Positions 47,643-59,687 of a stretch of 64,000 nucleotides of DNA are shown piece after piece. The stretch lies in assembly GCA_022496805.1 (NCBI GenBank), contig CM040085.1:36175811-36239810 (forward strand), given 5' to 3'. A program made the translations under genes and the position numbers. Within the stretch, counting starts at the first letter, position 1, and every line of letters starts with the position of its first letter. The notes beneath the pieces are model-generated. The model made no database searches. It was not told where the DNA came from and saw nothing but the letters and a program-made list of their open reading frames with translations. This DNA is from Pohlia nutans. Taxonomy: Eukaryota > Streptophyta > Bryopsida > Bryales > Mniaceae.

Positions 47643-48170
47643 CTACCCTTTTACCTTATGTTTGAATTAATTAATTTTTTACTTTGTTGTATATCCGCTA
47701 GTAGAACTCTTGTCTAATGTGACATGTTCTTAACGATTAAATTTCTCTTACAGCATGTCCATAGTGACTCAAAGTGGTCTTTGAGTCACTATGGATATGT
47801 TGTTTCAGACATTTAGTCTTTAAAGACATGTCACATTAGTCAAGATTTCTACTAGTGACCTATGTGTAATGCACATTCACATTTTTGTTTGAAAAATAAG
47901 ATCAATGTTAAATTGATGTGTAATTTTTATGATGACTTTTTTACACTTAATGTTTGGAATGTACTTTTGTACTTGGACTTTTCCCTATAGTAATTTGTAC
48001 TTCTATCTTGTATGTCTTTTTTCTAACTATTTTTCCTACTTCTTTTGCCCACCTTGTTTTCCCACTCAAGATTTTCAAATACATATATAAATTTATTTTA
48101 TGTGTAGGATAAACCCTTTGATTGAGGGTGTTACCAAAGCACGGCCTCACCACGAGTATAGAATACGAAA
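47643..48170. repeat. Dispersed repeat (R4), copy 2, with insertion
   Basis: Same repeat as 43061-43390, split by the element at 47696-47857. Confidence 0.75.
47696..47857. mobile_element. CACTA-type MITE, 162 bp, with known empty site
   Basis: Right end TTTCTACTAGTG; left end CGCTAGTAGAACTCTTG (one base off CACTAGTAGAA). The inverted ends extend over 35 bp, and the centre is a second palindrome around TGACTCAAAG. It is flanked by ATC and ACC; the empty copy at about 43106 has a single ACC, confirming a 3-bp duplication with one later mutation. Confidence 0.85.
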
Positions 48171-49412
48171 AGGGTCAATCCTTAAGCCTACGAAGGAAAT
48201 TTAGGTCAAGCCTAGCTAAGCTAGAAAAAGCCAACTAAACTAGGGTTTGTATCAATCATAGAACTCATATATAAAAGAATACATACATATATATTTATAA
48301 ACGTGATGAGTAATTTTAAAAAATAAATTAAAAAACCGCGTACAATACTTCATCATATATTATGTACACGCACATTTGTTTAGTTTTGTTTCCAAGGGGA
48401 ATTCAATAAGGAAAAAAGCACAAAAAAATCCTATTTTTTTGAAGCAAGATGGGATTCAAGCACATTCAATATACCATTATAAGAGAATTGTATGCTCACA
48501 AATACATGTTACATTATCTAACTTAGACCGTTTAATTTAGGTTATTTATGAATGTTTTTTTTCAAGAATATTTACTTGTTTTTATTTTTTATGGTTAGAT
48601 CCTTTATTTAGCCTTTGAGAGTATCATAAGAGGAGCAACAATGTGCAAGGGTATGAAATAACTCATTTTGCTAAAAACGTGTATGGGCACTAAAGAGTTA
48701 AACATTGATTTAGGTGGTACTAACTAAATCAGTGGGCTACCATATCACACATAATTATACTAATACCTTTAAAATTGAATTATTATTATATTCTCCCTAA
48801 GAATTGGGGGAATTTTGAATGTTATGAATCATTTATGCAATAAAATGTGAGTTTGATACGTGGAGTGAATAGTTTATAAAATCCCTTTTCAACAAATTTT
48901 TTGGTGAGACAAGACTATGATAGCATTTGTAGTTTGGGATGTATTAACTACGCTAAATAGTGTAATTAGGTTGCCTAAAAATTTAGGTTGCCTTACCCCA
49001 AGAAAATTACTTCACAAGCCGTCAAAGTCAAAAAGTTCCATTTATACACACGGAGGTTCATGAGTCCCAATTACAACAATATCTTATTCAAAAGTAGTGC
49101 ATTCTTATACATGAACAATAAATGTTTTTATAGTATCAAATGTCGAGAAATTAGTAAGGGCAACCTAATCGCACTTTTTGATGTAGTTAGTGCACCTTGA
49201 AATTGTTATTAAATGACATGTTAAAAAATTCAAAAAAATTCAACAAATATTACCTTCACATCGAGGTACTCAAACTTCAAATATGGTATGAAAATTTGGT
49301 TTTTCCTTTAGGGGTTCAAATACACACATTCCATTTTGTCTTCTACAAAAATCACATCAAATTTTAGCCTTGTTCTAATCCTTTTCCATCAAAGTGACAA
49401 TGACGAGAGATA
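48171..49412. other. Intergenic, nothing recognised
   Basis: AT-rich. No gene, repeat end or RNA seen. Confidence 0.5.
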
Positions 49413-49687
49413 CCGTAGTACCATAGTTGGGTCGCCACCCCACGAAAAAATATTTAATATTTTTTGAAAAATAAGGTTTTTTCCTCAAAAAATGAATGTC
49501 TTGATTTTCATTTTTGAGCAAAAGATGATTAAAAAATGATCCAAAATGGCCCAAAATAGCTTAGAAATAGAAAAATACAACTTTAAATAATTTATTCTAT
49601 TTTTGTTTTTTGGTTCTCATAATTTCCAATTTTTCGCGTTTTTTATTTTTTGAATTATTTTTTGGCGACCCAGCTGTGGTACTACGG
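49413..49687. mobile_element. TA-flanked MITE, CCGTAGTA family, 275 bp
   Basis: Ends CCGTAGTACCATAGTTGGGT and ACCCAGCTGTGGTACTACGG; TA at 49411-49412 and 49688-49689. Same ends, target and length as 57763-58038 (276 bp). Confidence 0.8.
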
Positions 49688-49689
49688 TA

Positions 49690-49940
49690 TTCCTCTTAGC
49701 GCAGTTTACAGAATAATCAATATTGGATACCCACCATTGGGACCAGATGGACCACAGGGAGACATGTGGCAAGTTGTAATTGAACCTGACTTGGCCTTGT
49801 TGCCACGTACGCTCCACCCAATTGCTGATTCCCTGGTAGAAGGGCTACTACTAAGTATTATAGTAGGTGCAGTTTTATACACGCCTAACAGTAGCCCCAG
49901 CCAAAACAAATTGGCAAATTGTCTCCAGAATCTTACCTGA
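49690..49940 (+). pseudogene. Coding-like fragment, unidentified
   Basis: An open frame immediately beside the MITE reads YRIINIGYPPLGPDGPQGDM, VVIEPDLALLPRTLHPIADS and a hydrophobic LLLSIIVGAVLYT, then stops at 49938-49940. Composition is protein-like and richer in GC than its surroundings. No start or family can be assigned. Confidence 0.35.
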
Positions 49941-51020
49941 TGTTGGGGTTTACACTAGAAAAAATGGGGAAAAAGTTTATGAAATTGTCAAAATCTTCTG
50001 AAACAATATTAATATCATTCCTATTCGGATAAAAGTCTCTTTTAATAGATAATTTTATGTATGGATGAAAAAAAATTTAAATTTAAATTTTAGATTTTAA
50101 AAATGAATAGTGTGTAGATGATTCTATCTGTTTTTTCTTATGTGGTTACATTTCAAGGTGTGTGTCGCTCTACCAATGGAAAAAACAAAAAGAATTGCTT
50201 GCATAGTCCACACTAATCACATGATCGATATGCTTAGATTGGACTCAAAGTGGCGGTGAACGATGATATACACAAGGGTATTGATGTATAATACACACTA
50301 ACTAAAGGGCTTGCTCACATACAAGCCCGGTCCGGTGTTCTAAGCTAATTGAAATAATAAGACACAATAGCCTCCTCCGATTCCCTTGTCGAAGTGGGTG
50401 AGGGGCGAAGCATGATTGTGTGTGTTACGAAAATCAGTGGGTAGTTCTATTGGTGGAGACTCACTACTCCTGAGGGAATCAATATGTGTGAAGTTCTTAT
50501 TGTTTCCCTCTCCACCCACCAGGTCGATATGAAAGTGGACTTGCTCTGAAGAACCCTGTAGCACCCTTTGTGAAGTTTGCCCATCCACCGAACATGTAGG
50601 AAGGCTCTAAAGAGCAAACGCACAAGTGAGGTTGGTATCTCTATTTTCAACTTTGTATAGCAACCTAGACATAAATTTTGTTAGTCAAGAGGAGAGGAGT
50701 TTGGGTGGTATCCACAAGCAAACTACCAACCTTGAGTGCTCTCGCTGGAAAGAAATTTATTAAGTCAAATCAAGACCTCAATTTTTAACAAGAAATTTGA
50801 AGATAGCAACCACTAGTGGGCATGCTCTAACATCCATATGTAGTTCTACACACTCAACTACTCTGATGACAATGACACTGCTTTAGTTGTACAAATGGTT
50901 CAGAATTTGACATGAGGATGTTGTTCAATGAAAAGTATTTACAACATGAAAGATTCTTGAAATACTTGTATACAAGATATGTACAATTTTCAAATAGTTT
51001 CATTAGAGAAAATTGGGTGT

Positions 51021-51525
51021 ATTAACCCCTAGAAGATAGATAGATATGAACTCCGGTCCTCTTTCGAGGCCGGCGTGAATAAAGTATCTGTTCGTCTCGA
51101 CAATGAGTGCCCACCGGACAAAGGGTCATTGGTGCAAGACTACTCTCCCCTTTCGGGAATAGACACTTTAGTGACCAGAGATAAGTACTAGTAACACTAA
51201 TAACATTGGTTAGTTAGATCCCGTGTGGGTATAAATTGGTAATTATTTTGTTGGTGGTCGCCAAGTCATGGTTCCAAGGTTGGTTGGAGAGGGACATTTG
51301 TATTACAATTAGACGGTCCGCGTTCGATTCCCGTTGAGTCTGTTTGAGTGTTATAGTGAAAACCCCTAGAATCCTAGATACATAGATAAGAACTCTAATC
51401 CTCTTTCAAGATCGGCGCGAATGCAATGTTTGTTTGTCATGACAATGACTCAGTGTCTACCGGACAAAGGGCCATTGGTGCAAGACTACTCTTCCGTTTT
51501 GAGAATAGACACTCTAGTGACCAAA
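51021..51525. repeat. Direct repeat pair around a tRNA-like box
   Basis: 51021-51180 and 51360-51525 are diverged copies (shared CCGGACAAAGGGYCATTGGT and GCAAGACTACTCT). Between them GCGTTCGATTCCCG at about 51320 resembles a polymerase III B box. This may be a tRNA-derived element. Confidence 0.4.
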
Positions 51526-51536
51526 ATGTATTATTA

Positions 51537-52083
51537 ACCTCTAAGTGACCGATTGACCATTTTTAGATCGCAACCCAAACAGTAGTAACTGCCCATGGTC
51601 AAGAAATGACATTTTTCAAGTTTTGATTTTTTGTCGAAATTGGGGAAAGAGATCTTGTTCTAGAGTTGTTTGATACATTTCATTTGCAATATTGAGGTTC
51701 ACTAAGGAATTTTTCAAAGACAAAGACCTCAATATTGTCCTAGTGTTATAAAATTTACTATTTCGGGAAACTAATGATGTTATCTTATTTGAAAAAAAAA
51801 TCTTTTAAAATTTTAGAATAGAATGTCTATTTTTAACCAATCATACCAAATTTCAAATTTTAAAAATAAAATTTGTAATTTTGCTGAATTTTAAATGGTG
51901 AATGCTTCAAAATTCATTAAATGAGTATCGAAAACTTTTTTTGGAAGTTTGGTTGGACCGGTAATTACTAAACATCATGCTTTTCATTTTCTCTTTTGAA
52001 CTAAACTTCATCAAAGTTGCAAAAGTAACATTTTATAACACATCTAGGTTTTGCCCTTACCCCTCTGTTATTTATGGGTTAAC
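51537..52083. repeat. Dispersed repeat (R3), copy 2
   Basis: Begins TTAACCTCTAAGTGACC and ends TTATGGGTTAA; matches 3382-3865. About 545 bp with mutually inverted end motifs. Confidence 0.65.
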
Positions 52084-53259
52084 GCCTAATAAAGAATGGA
52101 ACCCTTTCTAGACGTATGTACTGTACTTTTTCTTATTTCTTTCTGTCTTCTAACTGAAGCTTATGAGAGATTCAATGTAAAAAAAACCAAAAAAAGAGCG
52201 AAAGAAAAATTATATAATTTCACTACACTGAAATTGTGATTGATTTAGTGTCCAATGGGAATTGATGTCTTTTACCATAATTCATTCAAAAGTGAGGAGA
52301 AATAATGTTCCTACAATTCATAGGAGTTTGATACTTATCATTCTGAGTTGTCATCATGTTTGATACTTCCACTTGACATTCGTAGTTTTGACTTACAAAA
52401 GTTGTCAATAATTCTGAGTTTGCTATATGTTATTTCTACAATCGAAGCTGACCCTCATTTACATTCCATTTGTCATTGAAACACCACATGCATCTAGAAG
52501 GTTTATTTGAATATTTTATCTTTTTAAATTTTATGGTAACTTTTTACAAAGGAAGGTATATCTTTAGAAAGTCAAATAGTGTTCGTGTTGAGAAGTGTTT
52601 GGGTGAAGTACTTCATTTTGTGTGAACACTCATCACAAAGGTATTTTTTTGGGTGAAATACTGCCAAATTGTACCTGAAAAAATTAATCTAGCTAAAAAT
52701 CGGCCAAAATCCATGAAGTTTTTTTGCCTCAAAACGTCAAATTAAAAAAGTATCTTGGATGAAATCACCAGATTGTGAATGAAAATAATACAAAATTATT
52801 GATATGTGATATTTCTATTCAATATTTGGATGACCGTTATAATATGGAGCACTACTATAACATTTTATATTGTCACTTTGGCACTTGATGAGAATTGGAA
52901 ATAAATGCCTTGAGTCTCATCATCGTACACCGGTTATTGTCATTACTAACACCCAATTCCCTATTTTTGCATTTGGCCATATAATCATGCACTTGGCTTC
53001 CCGGCGCACTAAAAACTTAGTTCAGAAGAAATTGCATGAAAATTTTGGTCAAATTTTTATTCTGTCAACTTTAATTGCAAAAATGATATTTTGCAAATTC
53101 TTGGAAATTGTTGTGTTTCTTTATTTTGGAAAATGTTTTACTTGTACGTAGAGTATTTCATGATTTGATTCTATTTGCAACGCATCTCTATCGTGAAATC
53201 GGGAGGTTAGAGTTATCAAACACCAATTTCGGTATTCATTTCACAAAACCATACAAGTA
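52084..53259. other. Intergenic
   Basis: No gene recognised. 52940-53050 faintly matches the arm sequence of the 54330-55515 foldback (GCATTTGGCCATATAATCAT). Confidence 0.45.
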
Positions 53260-54103
53260 CAGTGGGGTGACACCGAAATTGGCACCTTGTGCAATTCCAG
53301 GGATAGTGCCCACACTGCTGCCAACTTTGACACCCTCCCGAAGGCTGGAAAATTGTTATTTTAATATGAAATTTTAGAAACAAAATCACTATTATGTTGA
53401 AAACATGTGTACCAAATTTCAAGGCCAGAAGATTGATACAAAAAAATATATTCAAGATTTACTAACAAGGGGTAGCTGTAAGAAATGTTTCACTACTGCC
53501 AACTTTGACACCCTCCCAAAGATTGAAGAATTTTTTTTTCCCATGGAATTTTTGGAGTAGGAATATCTTTATGTTGTTTACACATTTGAAAAAATTCAAG
53601 TCCAAAAGACCCACAAATTTGTACCAAAAATTCCATTTTAAAATATCAAATTCCCAACCCTAGAGAGGCAGTCAAAGTTGTGAGACAATTTTCCTCATTG
53701 TTTCTCACAACTACAACTGTTGGTAGATTTGGAATATCAATTTTTTTGTGGGTCTTTTGGACTTGAATTTTTTCAAATGTGTAAACAACATAAAGATATT
53801 CCTACTCCAAAAATTCCATGGGAAAAAAAAAATTCTTCAATCCTTGGGAGGGTGTCAAAGTTGGTAGTAGTGAAACATTTCTTACAGCTACCCCTTGTTA
53901 GTAAATCTTGAATATATTTTTTTGTATCAATCTTCTGGCCTTGAAATTTAGTACACATGTTTTCAACATAATAGTGATTTTGTTTCTAAAATTTCATGTT
54001 AAAATAACAATTTTCCAGCCTTCGGGAGGGTGTCAAAGTTGACAGCAGTGTGGGCACTATCCCTGGAATTGCACAAGGTGCCAATTTCGGTGTCACCCCA
54101 CTG
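53260..54103. mobile_element. 844-bp foldback element with arms of about 360 bp
   Basis: CAGTGGGGTGACACCGAAAT at the left is mirrored at the right end, and the two arms are reverse complements with few differences up to a short centre near 53680. TA lies on both sides (53258-53259, 54104-54105). TIR start CAGTG and TA target fit Tc1/mariner-type elements. Open frames here are palindrome by-products. Confidence 0.85.
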
Positions 54104-54329
54104 TACATTGTATGCAATTGGAAGTGGGACACAAATAGATGAAAATGCTTTCATTATGCCTTTTTGTACATTACAACAATTTACAAATTCAAACTATTTA
54201 GTAATAGTACCAACTTTTCCCTCAAAATCTCTACACCTATGTTTCAAAAACATATACAATAGGTAATGTACTCTTCTATACTAATAAGCATCTAAATCAT
54301 TCTGCAACCTCTCGTCATCCATGCCTTCC

Positions 54330-55515
54330 ATCTACAACACGCAATTCGCTATTTGTGCACTTGACGAAGTGCGCTCATTTCATAAGCATATTTGACTTTA
54401 AAAAAATTGGTTAAAAAGTTCTCTATAAAACATCAATGTTTTTTTTCTACAATCACTTACATTGTAAACAAACAATTATTTTAATTATTTTTTACTCAAA
54501 TCTTTATCTTTTCTTTTATCCTTTTTTTATCATTTCTTTTTTATCTTGATTTCTTTCTTGTCTTCTTTCTTGTCTTCCTCTTGTCTTTCTTCTTGTCTTC
54601 CTTTTTGTCTTTTTTTTTGTCTTTTTTTTTCTTCTACATTTTTTTTAGCTGTGGCTGCTGAACCCTAAACAATAGGAGCAAAGTAAAAAATAAATAAAAA
54701 AATAAATAAAATTAAAAAAAAAATTGGCCCATGGCGTGCTACTGAACCCTACACTGCGGCTGCCCAAAAAATATATCTATTTTTAGCCGCTGGGGTGCGC
54801 AGCTGCGCACCCAAAGACCGTCCCATCTCTCTTCTCCCTCTTCATCTCCTTCTCCTCTCCTCATATATATAGGGGATAGGAGAGAAGAGAAGGAAAGGGA
54901 GTGGGAGAGTGAATGGAAGAGACCCTCTCCTCTCTCCTATATATATGAGGAGAGGGGAGGGAGATGGAGATGGAGAGGGAAATGAACATGGAGAGGGAGA
55001 GGGAGATGAAGATGGAGATGGAGAGGGAGATGAAGATGGAGATGGAGAGGGAGATGAAGATGGAGATGGAGAGGAAGATGAAGATGGAGATGGAGAGGGA
55101 GATGAAGATGGAGAGGGAATTGGAGATGAAGATGGAAAGGGAAATGGAGATGAGGGAGATGGGAGGATCTTTGGATGTGCGGCCGCGCACCCCAGCGGCT
55201 AAAAATAGAAAATTTTCAACCAAAAGAAAAGTTTTTATTTTTATTTATTTTTATTTTTAGGGGGGGGCGGCCGCCATTTAGGGTTCAGCTGCACCCCACG
55301 GCCAAACAAAAAAAAAAAAAAATTAAAAAAAAAGATAAAGATAAGAATAAAAAATAATTAAAATAATTGTTTGTTTACAATGTAAGGGATTGAAGAAAGA
55401 CAATAATCGTCGGTTTAAGAAAAAAAAAATTAGACAAATTTTTTTATGCGCTTGGGAACTAAGTGCATGATTATATGGCCAAGTGCGTAAATAGCGAATT
55501 GTGTGTTCTACATTG
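54330..55515. mobile_element. Foldback element with GA-rich minisatellite core
   Basis: Arms 54330-54830 and 55155-55515 are inverted; for example AACACGCAATTCGCTATTTG recurs inverted near 55500, and AGCCGCTGGGGTGCGC near 54789 is mirrored near 55190. The core (54960-55150) is a tandem array of 24-30-base units built from GAGATGAAGATGGAGATGGA. Inner CCTATATATA/TATATATAGG segments pair too. Short frames in the core are repeat artefacts. Confidence 0.75.
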
Positions 55516-56439
55516 CAATATATTCAAGTATATGCGGCTTTGCTTCGTCGGGAATAGTGATTTGGCTCTCTGTTTGTACTTCATGGATAGTAATAAACTT
55601 GAACTTCAAGTGTCCATTTCTCGTTCTTGTTGGCACATCTATCCACAAAAATACAGCAGCTTCTTGATCCATCCAGCCATGTCTCTCACCAGACGGCTCC
55701 CAAGATGTTTGAATGCAATTCATGTACCGTTGTACTTCTGAACCCGGTTCATCATGCACGCTAGCCTTCATAATAGGCCAATACCATATTACTTTCACGT
55801 TCATTGCCCACTTGCGTTGTCTAAATTCTATTACCTTCCCCACATAGAAAGGTTCTCCGGCCCGTACTTCTTTCCGCTCTACTGTCAAAACAACAAAGTG
55901 CCATATTTGCAAATCCCTCTCTGGATTAAACGCTAGAAAATGGTCATCTATTGATGATGTTTGACTACTGCTATTGCCCTCCTTCTTCTAGGAGCTCCCG
56001 TCACTGCTGCTTGTGAAGGTCTGTCCCTGTAAGGGCCGAAGTATCCTCGAGGCTCTAGATCAGGCATTGTTGCAATGATCAAGTCGACAATCGCGTTCCT
56101 ATTACTAAGTATATTTGAGTCATCGTTCTCTGTTGTCATCTCCATCCTGACATCGTCTCCTGCTGCATGAACATATGTTTCATTAGGCCAGAACGGTAGC
56201 CTTGCGTTCTCACTTCTATCTTTCATGGAGAATTCCTTCAAATATTTTACCAACCACCGTGCTTCCTCAATTGCATGCAGGTTCTGTTCCAAATTATGTA
56301 CTCTATCCACACACCTCTCCTTACACGCAATAAATTCACCCAGTGCTTTCAACTCCCGATCGTCCGCACTAAATACCTCTACAAGATTTGGCTTCTCTTC
56401 TCTTGTTGGTAGAGACCGCAAATACAAATGCGCCTCCAC
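55508..56439 (-). pseudogene. Unidentified coding region with one frameshift
   Basis: Two minus-strand frames (56439-55948 and 55975-55508) join if one base is gained or lost in a purine run near 55980, giving about 300 codons. The first part has predicted helices (LGEFIACKERCVDRVHNLEQ); the second has VRAGEPFYVGKVIEF and NVKVIWYWP, reminiscent of BAH-like beta segments (GKVxxF...VxWYxP) seen in some plant transposon and chromatin proteins; this likeness is only visual. A Ser-rich linker lies between. The stop sits at the edge of the foldback's right arm. Not recognised as a known gene. Confidence 0.5.
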
Positions 56440-56466
56440 AGAACCCCATTTGGAAGCCTAGAAAAA

Positions 56467-56667
56467 TTCAGCACTAAACAAAGCCCCTTTGGAAGCCCTA
56501 AACACATTTGGGGCCCAAATGGGGCCCACAATGATAACCCGGGCGCATATCATGCCCGCGGGATCTCCTTTGGGGATTCCAAAAAATTTCAGCCCTAAAC
56601 AAGGCCCTATTTGGACGCCCCAAAGGCATTTGGGGTCCAAATGGGGCCCACGGCATTAACCCAGGCC
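56467..56667. repeat. GC-rich direct duplication
   Basis: 56467-56555 and 56589-56667 are related units, each with CATTTGGGGYCCAAATGGGG and CCCAC. The unit contains the palindrome-like GGGGCCCAAATGGGGCCC, unusual in this AT-rich region. Confidence 0.6.
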
Positions 56668-56669
56668 AT

Positions 56670-57217
56670 AACTCCTAAAGAACCAAATATCCTAACTAGG
56701 ACATTTCAACGTTTGGGTAGGTTCCTACAATGTCAATTTTTATTTTTCTTGTTTACAATAAATAATGTGAATTTGGTATATGAATACAAAAACGGGGATC
56801 TAATTTTTAAGTGGTTGTTATGGAGCAAAAGAGGTTTTTTTCGAAAGAATGGGCAATGCGGGCAAGGCTCAAAATAAACCTTAGAAATTATTAGTTTTCA
56901 ACTCTAACCATAGGATTTTGTAGTAGATTCTCAGGAGAGTGCATGGTAAAAGTTTCATAGAATTTGACCGTACAGATTGCAAGATTATAACGTTTGAAAT
57001 GAAATGATAAAATTACTGTCTTTTTTTATATTTTCATACTATCTTTGAGGACAAGGGATTAATTGTTGAATTGGTCAAAGAAATTCTTAAATTTTATTTA
57101 AATGTTTAATTTGGTATTTTCTATCAAGAGCGAAAAAAATATTTACAAGAAAATGAATAGAAAGAAGTGAAAATGATGCTCAAAAACAAGGAAAGCCCGC
57201 GGTCCTTTAGGGGCTAA
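56670..57217. mobile_element. Non-autonomous element, TTAACCCCTAA-like ends
   Basis: Left end TAACTCCTAAAGAACCAAAT, followed by TATCCTAACTAGGACATTT as in 15900-15930. Right end GGTCCTTTAGGGGCTAA. A shorter relative of 15890-17126. Confidence 0.6.
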
Positions 57218-57762
57218 ACGAATTTTAAATACAAGATTTGAGTTTTAGGTGAATGAAATTACTTACCAAAAGGTTTGAATTCATTTTTTGTATATAATGA
57301 AAACACCCACTGCTTCTCTCCAAGTTCTATGGCCTCCAAATCGTCAAACACCAATTTATAAATTTACAAGTACAAATTGTTAGAATCTTAGTTGAAAAGA
57401 GAAGGGGACTTTGGTATCATGCATGCACAAAAAATGCATATGAAAGCGCCATTCCAAGCATAAAATCTACCCACCAAATTTCACATGCGTATAGTTCAAA
57501 AGTAAAAGAAAAGAAATTTTTTTTTTTTTGGTTTCTTAGAAAAATTAAAAAGCATAAATTAGAAAAGACATTAGAAAATCAAAATAATCATACTACCAAA
57601 AACTTTTTAAAATTAAACATATTTTCACACACTAAAATACAAAGAGTTTAAAGCTAATTCAAGAAAAACTTAAGGAGAAATAAAAGTTTAAACGAAGAAG
57701 GAAAAGCCAAAAAATACATAACAAGAATAAAATTAAAAATATGGCTAAAATCAACACTAATA

Positions 57763-58038
57763 CCGTAGTAGGAAGGCAGGGTCGGCACTTTGGTGTCGAA
57801 TAATTAATAAAAGTTCAAAAAGTAGGGGTCAGCACTTTCAAAAATAATTATTAAAAATTCGGCTATTAATAACTAACATTAAATTTTACTAGCAGCTAAA
57901 CATTCTCCTTTGTTTTTTGTCTACAATTTTTGTTGACTTTATTTTTGTTGATTTCGACAAAACACTTGATAAATTTATTTATTTTTCCGGCATTTTTTTG
58001 GGGAATTATTTTCTGCCGACCCTGCCTTCCTACTACAG
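57763..58038. mobile_element. TA-flanked MITE, CCGTAGTA family, 276 bp
   Basis: Ends CCGTAGTAGGAAGGCAGGGT and ACCCTGCCTTCCTACTACAG; TA at 57761-57762 and 58039-58040. Pairs with 49413-49687. Confidence 0.8.
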
Positions 58039-58164
58039 TAAGTATTATATAAAAATCACTAAAAAAACTAAAAAATCTACAAAACATAAAAAATAAAAAA
58101 TAAAAACAACAACAAATTTTTTTTAAAAAAAAATTCACAAACCTTTAAAAAATTTAGTAACTGT

Positions 58165-58362
58165 GAATCATAGTAATTCGGTATTCTCACAATAATTGTG
58201 GTATTAGAACAAAATTCAAAGTCACAGTAATTGAGAATATTTGAGAATTCTTACAATAATGTACATTTGAGATGTATATACTAAAATTAGTGTGAGGATT
58301 GGTGTAAAGTTTCACACTAATTTTGTGACTCACAATAATAGCAGTAATCAGTGTACTCAACT
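58165..58362. repeat. Dispersed repeat, copy 2
   Basis: Matches 17880-18085. It ends where the Mutator-like terminal repeat begins. Confidence 0.6.
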
Positions 58363-58381
58363 ATAGTACACCAAAATCACC

Positions 58382-58572
58382 GTATACTGTGGGTGAGTGA
58401 ATGATGTGGGTACATTCATCCATTTGGAAAAAATCTCATCCATTTGAACAAAGATGCATCTAATTTGAACAAATTTTCATCCAATATGGATGAATTTTAC
58501 CACAATATTTTGATTTTTTTTTTATTAGTAAAGCCTCTCATAAATACCGTGAGCCACAGTATATGGTAATTT
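58382..58572. mobile_element. MITE inside the left terminal repeat
   Basis: GTATACTGTGGGTGAG and its inverse (CTCACGG, then CCACAGTATATGG) bound about 190 bp. The opposite terminal repeat lacks this segment, giving an empty site. Confidence 0.65.
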
Positions 58573-59687
58573 CCCCGATTCTAAACCCTCCCCCCGGACG
58601 TTAATGCGCCTGCCATGTGGGGCCTTTTTTGTTGCAAGTCTCGGGGCGTGTGATCCATTTGGCTTCCACATTTCTTTCACGTTCTTGTTTTCTTTTTTTG
58701 TCGTCGGCCTTCCAAAAAGCCATTCTTTGCCATCCATTGTCCACCGTGGTGCTTTTTGCCCAAGAATGCCCACCTTCCATGTCACCTTTTCTTGGCTAAA
58801 GGCCACCCAATTCCACGTAGCAGGTCGAGAGTCAACTAACTCTTGATGGATGAAAGGTAATTCATCCTAGTTCCTTCATCCAAATGTTACATCATCCATG
58901 AGTTGACAAAGAGGATCTGATACGATGATTCAAAGTTTTTGTATGGGTTTGTGAAGTGATAGTTGTCGAGAACCAACCCTTCTCATGTACATCGCAATCA
59001 ATTGAATATGGTGTGAATGGCGGTTTTTGGTTTCAAAATCAGAAGCATGGGAAGGAGTGGGATATGGACAATGATGATAGTGCGTAGAGGGGTACTCAAG
59101 AGTGCAGTTTCAACCTGCCCTCGAGATGGTTCAAGGGTTTTCCATTTCCTTCCTACATTGTTTTGTAAGGCATTTGTCTGCTTTGGGGTGGCTTCAATTT
59201 GTTCTACCTTGGGCATCAATATTGTATCCCTGCATGCTTTTGGGTTTGAAGAAGTTTACCTTCCTTGCGCGGCAGGCTTTGGCGATTAAAAGAATGGGGC
59301 GCGTCACGGAACATACATCGACATTTTAAACGTGCACTAAGGTCATATAACATTTCCTTTAATCCCCCAGTCAGTTTAGGGTTTAGGTGTTGTCGCGTGG
59401 GATTTGGTTCTTGATTTTGGATTTTGTATCCATGTTATGGTATCCAAATTTAGGGTTTAGGGTTGAGTATCCTTTACTGCTCCCTATTGCTTGTTTGTAT
59501 TTAAGGTTTACGATTCTTGGGCTCAGTATGCTTTACTGTTCCTACTACTTGTTCGTATTTAGATTTTAGAGTTCACAGGCTTTTGGTTGATTGGTTTGGG
59601 GTTTAGGTTGTGTAAGGTTCAAATTTTTAAACTTCTGCGCCACTTCAATCAAGCTGGGTTTAGGATTAAGGACGGTTAGGATGATAG

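Noticed and set aside
50340..50650. Overlapping minus-strand frames of 67 and 82 codons
   Set aside because: No family similarity, no splice context and no consistent frame; left unannotated.
54909..55260. Open frames of (GEGDEDGD)n and MKMEMERE type
   Set aside because: They are translations of a GA-rich tandem repeat inside a foldback element, open on several frames at once.
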